From UMGS75 sp964507405 (GTDB lineage Bacteria > Bacillota_I > Bacilli_A > ML615J-28 > CAG-313), in NCBI GenBank assembly GCA_964507405.1, contig CAZDPJ010000031.1:1-15021 (forward strand): a stretch of DNA of 15,021 bases, in the 5' to 3' direction. Below the pieces are notes generated by a model. It saw only the letters and a program-made list of their open reading frames with translations. It searched no databases and was not told the DNA's origin. The position numbers and the translations under genes are program-made. Below, piece after piece: positions 9,811-15,021 of this stretch. Each line of letters begins with the position of its first letter. Positions within the stretch are counted from its first letter, which is position 1.

Positions 9811-12800
9811 ACGTTCCATTAGCTGAAGTGATTGTTTTTGGGCTATAACCATATACTCCTCCAGAGAGTCCTGAGCATCCACCCCCCCATGTTCCTCCAC
9901 CAGCGTTGCCATTTTGATCAACATAAAAATTATTACCAATATTTATAACATAATCACGGTTATCATCTTCAGTTGATAATTTTTTTAAGGTATTACAATA
10001 TAAATCGCCATCCCAACTAACTTTAAAGTTATTTTTAATTCTAAATGGAAATTCACTTGCAGTACTATCTAAAACAAAATCTTTTCCATCTCCATTTATT
10101 CCTCTTAAATAAAGATTATATCCTTGAATAAGACCAGAATTTAAATCTATATATAGACCGTTAGGATTAGCATCTTCTTCATATTGAGGTGTTAAATAAC
10201 TAATAAATCTTTTTTTATAATCATTTTTAGAAAATAGATAAGGAATAGTTTCCTATTGTCCTGTTTCAGAATTTGTAGAAAGTAAATTAATTATTGTTTC
10301 AAAAAAATCTCTTTTAATGAATTCATTACCATCATAATTATATACATCACCGTTTTTAATACCAACTACTGATGTAAATATATAATTTTCAATACTACCA
10401 TTTTGAATACTAGTATTAGGATTATCATACATTTCATAACCATCAATAGTTTTAATTCTAACTCCATTATATTGACTAGACTATAAATAATAATTATTAT
10501 TATTCATTTCTATTAAAGTTTGAAAGGCTTTGTCAGTTACTTTAAATAAATTTTTATCATCATCACCAGAAAATTCAATGCTACCCGCTGTTCCTTTAAT
10601 AGAAAAAGTACCATCATTTAAATCTAAATAAGTACCATACTATCCCTTACTTAACCCGTATGAATGAGACTATAATAAATAATTATCTTCACTAATCTAA
10701 ATTAACGGAATTTTTGCTTTTCCATAAATACTTAAATAAGCATCTTGTTCATTATCATTTTTATTAGGTGATAAATAGATTTTTGTTTCATTGTTATGTT
10801 TAATATGAATTATACCTCTATCTACATCTACAAGAGTACCTTCACCTGATATATCATAGTTACCGCTTTTTATAGTTCCAAAAGAACCATCTAAAGTAAT
10901 CTAGCCTCGACCCTTTTCACCAAAAATCGCTGTTCCATCATCTTTTAACTAATAAGCAAATTTTCCATTCCGTATTCCATAAACGCCAGTAGCAATAACA
11001 GTATCATTCTTACCGGTGCCGGTCTATACATCGCCAATTAATACACCTGAAAAAGTATTGTCATCATTCTTGCGGCCAGCACCTAGCATTGTAGATAAAA
11101 TAGTGCCATTTTCTTCATTAATATCTAGCGTACCATCCCACTAATTAAGCATTGCAAAATCATATTTACTTTGCATAATTAATAAAGGCTAAGACCATAC
11201 TCCACTTAAATAAACGCAAATCTTATCATTGTAACCAGATGAATAGAACGGCGCTGCTGATAAGGCCTTGTAATTATTGCGCGTAGGATGCTATTTAAGC
11301 GTGGGGATATAACCTGCGGTCAGTCCTACAATCAATTGCTCATCATAGTTTAATTGCCAATCTTGATTATTATATTCCATATATTTATTATCTTCCAACT
11401 TATATGCAACATAAGCATCATTATAATAAGACGGATTACCCAAATGGTCATAAATAACTTCTCTAGTGCCTTCCATATAGGCACATTCTTTAGTTTTCAA
11501 AGGAATTGGCAAATAAGCTTCAAGAGTATTATCACCAATTGAATAGGAAGCTTTTAAAATAAAATAATTATCATTAGGAACTGTATTAGTATTTGCCATT
11601 AATATAGCATAGCTGCTATCACTATCATCAACTTTATAAGTTATATAATCTGTATTACTTTTTTTATGCCATGACCAATCAACTGTAGTACCAGCAGGAA
11701 TACCACCAACTTGTCCATCGTCTTCTGTGTATAATCTAGCGTGCACAACCGCTGTATCACCAACGGTTAAAGCATTAGTATCCTCAAATTCAATCATAAA
11801 AGTAATATTAGTGCCATTACTACCAGCTTTACCAAAATGTAATTCTTCAATAGCTTCATATTCAACACCATTAATGCTGATACGACAAATAATAGTATTA
11901 TTACTTTTTTGTGCAGTCCAATAATTTTCAATCTAATATGCCTGCTCGAGGTCCGGCATTTCACCATCATTTTCTCGAATAATTTCTACATATTCTACAC
12001 CACGATAAGAATAATAATTTTCATTAATTTCTTCTGGTGTATACATATTCTAGGTAATATTCAGCATAGTAGTTTGCGCTTTATTAACCGCACGACTAGT
12101 AGAAACTTTTGGAAAATACCACTTTATCCAATTAATAGTGCCAATATTATCAGTAATTTCAGCACCTTGATACATTGGTTTAAAATAACGGATATATCCC
12201 TTACCCAATCCTTCATTAATTAATTTACCATTTTGATTATATAAAAAATAATTACCTTCGCTATTATCCAGACAACGAATAGATAACGCAGTAGACGCTT
12301 TTAATGTAGTCTGGTCTGGCACTAATTCTTCATTTTCAAAAATTAATAAATTACTATAATAAGGTATATTGTCTGCCTTTATTATTCCTATGACTTTAAT
12401 TCGTTCTGTTTGATTTTTAACTTCTGGTGTTAAATAATAAGTAAAATCACCTATTTGAATTTCTTCCCAATCTTTACCTGCATACTAATTAATTTTTTCA
12501 TAGCCAGGATTATATTTAAACCAATGAATTTCATATTTATTATTATCAAAATTCTATGTATTTAAAACTTCAAATGTTTTTTCATCAACTTTATGTATCC
12601 ATCGTAAATTAATTTCTTTAAGTTCTTCTCGCTTATAAGAGTAGCTTAAAGTATTTGGCGTATATAACATTAAAGTCTCTTCAGTAAAAGCATCTGCCGC
12701 ATATCCTAAAAACATTTTTACATCATTAGTAAAAAGATTATTAGGTTTAATAGTTTTACCTAAAATATCATCAGTATCCTAATAAGGTGTTTTTGAACCA

Positions 12801-13543
12801 AGACTATCTTTAAAATTACTATCTTGATAAAAATAAACTTCAATCTATTTGATATTATTTATATTAGAAATATCAAAAACTTTTTCTTGAGTAAAATAAT
12901 CTTCAAACTAATAAGGATTACCAATCATATCCACAGAGCTAAAAGTTAATTCATATACAACTTGATTAGCCGATGTCCCACTAGCTTCAGTAATGATATC
13001 TGTATAAATTAACACTTTTAATCCATAAGACCCTGAAGCTACATCTAAACCATTTAGCCATGAACGAAAACCAGCACTTAAACCTAATCGAGTATACCCT
13101 GCCAACCTATTTCTGCCATTTAATGTATAAATAGGTCCAATCATTTGAGTTGGTCCGTTAGCCAATAACCCCATATTTTCACCATAGACTGTTTGAGCAT
13201 CATCAAAAATATTGTTCGTAATTTTTATCATTGTGTCTAATGGAGAGACATAATTAAAAGGTACTGTATCAGTCGTCGCTATACGACCTATAATAGTTTT
13301 CTACATATTATAGTCACCGTTGGGTATCATGACTTGAACTTGATTGCCTCTTTTTAAGCTAACATCAGTTGTAAATGCTTCATATCGAGCCGTGCCATCA
13401 GATATAACATATTTTCCCTAATAGCTTGCACTATCATCAACTATAGTGCATAATTTAGTAATATCATATTGTAGACCTTGTAACTTTGCGGTTACAATTT
13501 CATCTACAGCATTACAAATTATTTCACCATAATTTGGTGTCAT
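9791..13543 (-). CDS. Giant tail-associated adhesin / receptor-binding structural protein, exon 1 plus unspliced stop (TAG read as Gln)
   Basis: ATG at 13541-13543 with AGGAGG (13552-13557) 8 nt upstream; unspliced stop TAA at 9791-9793, giving 1250 aa. If the intron is removed, exon 1 ends at 9811 and joins 9480-9164, giving 1349 aa. About 20 TAG codons lie in this part. Residues about 35-100 look like an OB-fold-type tail domain (YQGKYVISDGTARYEAF; GNQVQVMIPNGDYN). Residues about 105-240 are jelly-roll-like (YGLKVLIYTDI, NNIKQIEVYFYQD). Residues about 570-690 read like an Ig-like domain (EFEDTNALTVGDTAVVHARL). From about 800 the protein is Asp/Gly/Asn-rich repeated beta sequence (DGTAIFGEKGRGQITLDGS), ending in a glycine-rich GGGTWGGGCSGLSGG. 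It is the first gene of the operon behind its own promoter. A host-binding tail role is an inference. Confidence 0.85.
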
Positions 13544-13570
13544 ATTTTATACCTCCTTTTTCTCATTTTC

Positions 13571-13595
13571 TATAATAATTTAAAAAATTATTATA
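13571..13595 (-). repeat. A/T-only 11-bp inverted repeat in the leader of the minus-strand operon
   Basis: TATAATAATTT (13571-13581) and its exact reverse complement AAATTATTATA (13585-13595) are separated by 3 nt. It lies between the -10 element and the ribosome site of the giant tail gene, so the leader RNA could fold it. It has no G or C and no T run suited to a terminator, so an mRNA-stabilising or regulatory role is possible but unproven. Confidence 0.45.
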
Positions 13596-13614
13596 ATTCC
13601 TTAAGCATTATCGT

Positions 13615-13632
13615 CCATTAATATTATACCAT
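13615..13632 (-). promoter_or_regulatory. Extended -10 promoter for the minus-strand tail operon
   Basis: On the minus strand TATAAT (13623-13628) is preceded by TGG, giving an extended -10 (TGNTATAAT). A TTGTCA lies upstream but only 11 nt away, too close for a standard -35, so recognition probably relies on the extended -10. Transcription would begin near 13616, leaving a leader of about 70 nt before the ATG at 13543. Phage late control by another factor cannot be excluded. Confidence 0.55.
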
Positions 13633-13742
13633 TTTTCATTGACAAAATCTAAAATTTTTTGTCCTGCGGTGAGCTGCCATAAAAATTGTCATTTAAGTTA
13701 AAAAGAGCCTAGGTATTTTTTTAATCAAAACGGTCAAAATAC

Positions 13743-13758
13743 AAAAAAAAAAAAAAAA
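13743..13758. repeat. Homopolymer run of 16 A upstream of the plus-strand adhesin gene
   Basis: There are 16 consecutive A between C at 13742 and C at 13759, ending 32 nt before the TTG start of the plus-strand gene. Such tracts can slip during replication and change promoter spacing or curvature. No strong -35/-10 pair for the plus-strand gene was found around it, so its role is uncertain. It may simply reflect the AT-rich intergenic composition. Confidence 0.6.
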
Positions 13759-13776
13759 CAATATTCAAATTTTAAA

Positions 13777-13783
13777 AAGGAGG
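13777..13783 (+). promoter_or_regulatory. Strong ribosome binding site that fixes the TTG start of the plus-strand gene
   Basis: AAGGAGG lies 7 nt before TTG at 13791-13793. This places the start 24 codons upstream of the TTG at 13863, where a standard-code frame would begin. The extension includes an in-frame TAG at codon 4 and reads well as protein (SFQLDNNGVEIQKAIDNSLE), which supports both the start and the recoding. Confidence 0.8.
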
Positions 13784-13790
13784 AATACTC

Positions 13791-14357
13791 TTGAGTTTTT
13801 AGTTAGATAATAACGGTGTTGAAATACAAAAAGCCATTGATAATTCTTTAGAACTTTTTAATTTGATATATCCAATAGGCAGTATCTATATGAGCGTTAA
13901 TTCAACATCACCTGCTATGCTATTTGGTGGAACTTGGGCCCAAATAGAAAATACTTTTTTACTTGCGGCTGGCAGCAGCTATGTTGCAGGCAGTACAGGG
14001 GGTGAAGCTACTCATAAATTAACAACTAATGAAATGCCTGAGCATACGCATGAGCGTGGCACGATGGATATCACCGGCACCTTCGGCGGTAGACCCCACA
14101 CTTCCGGTAATTTAATTTATGGCGGTGCCTTAATCGCTCAGGGGGACGATATCACAGGAGCTTTCCATTTAACTACTGGCGGTAGTAGCACCTCTAACAA
14201 CGGCGTGGCTGAGTCCTCCACTTCGTCCAAAAGCGATCTTATGGATTTTAAAGCTTCACGCTCATGGACTGGCGAAACGTCAAATGCTGGCGGTTCCACT
14301 GCCCACAATAATATGCCTCCGTATCTTGCTGTATATATGTGGAAAAGGACTGCTTAA
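13791..14357 (+). CDS. Short tail collar / baseplate Gp10 C-terminal-like adhesin
   Basis: The gene encodes 188 aa, TTG start at 13791 behind AAGGAGG, TAA at 14355-14357. Codon 4 is TAG (13800-13802), read as Gln. After a short helix (residues 1-24) comes the hallmark YPIGSIYMSVNSTSPAMLFG, then GTWAQIENTFLLAAG, and a C-terminal NNMPPYLAVYMWKRTA. This is the familiar pattern of phage tail collar proteins or the Gp10 C-terminal domain of baseplates. The middle (GEATHKLTTNEMPEHTHERG, then a Gly/Ser/Thr-rich stretch) matches their His-rich insertion region. It is the only plus-strand gene here, divergent from the tail operon and convergent with the next fibre gene. The 14040-14330 part is clearly more GC-rich than the operon. 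It probably acts at the fibre or baseplate tip; the receptor is unknown. Confidence 0.85.
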
Positions 14358-14372
14358 TTTATAAAATAATAA

Positions 14373-14398
14373 AAAGGGAACCAATTAAGGTTCCCTTT
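14373..14398. terminator. Bidirectional hairpin terminator between convergent genes
   Basis: AAAGGGAACC (14373-14382) pairs perfectly with GGTTCCCTTT (14389-14398) around a 6-nt loop. A-rich sequence precedes it and T-rich sequence (TATTTTATTTTTATT) follows, so it can end transcripts of the plus-strand gene (stop at 14357) and of the minus-strand fibre gene (stop at 14408). Confidence 0.9.
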
Positions 14399-14407
14399 AT
14401 TTTATTT

Positions 14408-15021
14408 TTATTCTGCGATAGCAGTTATTTTCATCCATGGCCCGGCAACTGCGTGGTTAATAAAACGATAAAAGACTTCATTATTTTTATTAAACATTAT
14501 AGCCCAACCAATAAAGTTTTCATCATTCTCATAGAAATCAACGCAGCAGAAGCCACGTCCGCTTAAATTAGCGGCATTCATAGAAGCGGGCAAATCAGTA
14601 TGACCTTTCTGCATCCAGAAGGTATACATACCCAATTGTCGCTCTTTCATAGCATCAGCTAAAGTTTTATTTCCAGTGGCAGACAAGTATAGAGCGTATT
14701 GACCACCTCCGCCGAGGTTAGGATTAAACATTTTGAAAACAGGATTAGATTTAACTAATTCTAGTTCCACATCCGTAGCATAATTTTGCAGTTCTTCCTT
14801 TTTTACAAAATTAGCAACAGAGGGCACTTTAATTTTACCGACCTATTCGTCAGTATATTTTTTGCCATTGGTCAAAGCCTCATCAACATACTCTTCAGTG
14901 GCGTAGCCAGTTAAATCAACTTCAGCACCAGCCTCATTAGCAGCCGCGCCTTGCCGCACCCATTCGCCTTTACTGGTTAAACGATAAGTGGAACTATTTT
15001 CAATAACATAAGCTTCAGCAC
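14408..15021 (-). CDS. Tail fibre-like protein, C-terminal part (partial at window edge; TAG read as Gln)
   Basis: The visible part is 203 aa, running off the right edge, TAA at 14408-14410. The frame has one TAG at 14843-14845 in the stretch KKYTDE-TAG-VGKIK; YTDEQ is a recurrent fibre motif, so Gln fits very well. The visible N-terminal part (LTGYATEEYVDEALTNGKKY) is a helical, heptad-like stalk segment typical of phage fibres. The C-terminal ~100 aa (LGMYTFWMQKGHTDLP ... FIGWAIMFNKNNEVFYRFIN ... GPWMKI) resemble pyocin-knob-like or receptor-binding tips of fibres. It is convergent with the collar-like gene and shares its terminator. TAG use is sparse and GC is higher than in the tail operon. 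The 5' end and full domain set lie outside the window. Confidence 0.85.

Noticed and set aside
45..13543. Chain of many short minus-strand open frames, as if genes were decayed pseudogenes
   Set aside because: Every interruption is TAG, none is a frameshift or TGA/TAA, and the frame and protein character continue across each; recoding explains all of them.
13639..13667. TTGACA on the plus strand as a -35 for the plus-strand gene
   Set aside because: No -10-like hexamer lies 16-18 nt downstream (the sequence there is TCCTGC), and the distance to the start is long.
13791..14357. Diversity-generating retroelement variable region in the tip gene
   Set aside because: No reverse transcriptase, template repeat or lectin-type variable end is seen in the window; the C-terminus matches ordinary collar proteins.
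13544..14410. Invertible segment carrying the plus-strand gene
   Set aside because: The only flanking inverted repeats seen are a local terminator and a local A/T hairpin, which do not match each other; no recombinase is present.

Overview
The window is a piece of an AT-rich tailed-phage (Caudoviricetes-type) or prophage genome: a late tail, baseplate and fibre module. Almost everything lies on the minus strand. Read with the standard code, the long genes break into dozens of short pieces. Every break is an in-frame TAG, and reading TAG as an amino acid restores single uninterrupted frames of 869 to 1250 codons. Context (YTDE-TAG-V, CAA-TAG pairs, coiled-coil positions) fits glutamine, so this looks like an amber-recoded phage (translation table 15). 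My hand count is about 85 in-frame TAG codons. All observed stops are TAA. Amber recoding of this kind is known from gut phages; the fibre and baseplate families resemble those of phages of Gram-positive gut bacteria, but the host assignment is an inference.

Layout from right to left, in the direction of minus-strand transcription. (1) 15021-14408: 3' end of a tail fibre-like gene with a knob-like C-terminal domain. (2) 13791-14357, plus strand: a short collar or adhesin protein with a Gp10 C-terminal-like fold, starting at TTG. It is convergent with (1), and a shared hairpin terminator lies between them at 14373-14398. (3) 13544-13790: divergent intergenic region with an extended -10 promoter for the minus operon, an A/T-only hairpin, a run of 16 A and two strong ribosome binding sites. 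(4) 13543-9164: a giant tail/adhesin gene that appears to be interrupted near its 3' end by a 330-nt ORF-less group I intron (about 9810-9481). (5) 9134-8931: a 67-aa unknown protein. (6) 8915-6306: an 869-aa baseplate-type protein with Fn3-like strands. (7) 6316-3638: an 892-aa tail-tip or baseplate-hub-like protein. (8) 3622-3284: a 112-aa small structural protein. (9) 3278-45: a 1077-aa tail fibre-like protein with three internal modules and a C-terminal coiled coil. A perfect 13-bp terminator hairpin at 1-36 closes the operon.

Genes 13543 to 45 are tightly packed, with gaps of 5 to 29 nt and one 11-nt overlap, and probably form one late transcript that encodes the tail tip, baseplate and appendages. 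The most interesting signal is the group I intron. Its core motifs (P, Q, R and S, with P4 and P7 pairings) are visible, and a P1 guide pairing gives an in-frame splice that extends the giant protein from 1250 to 1349 aa. The two possible C-termini both end in Leu-Gly-Arg.
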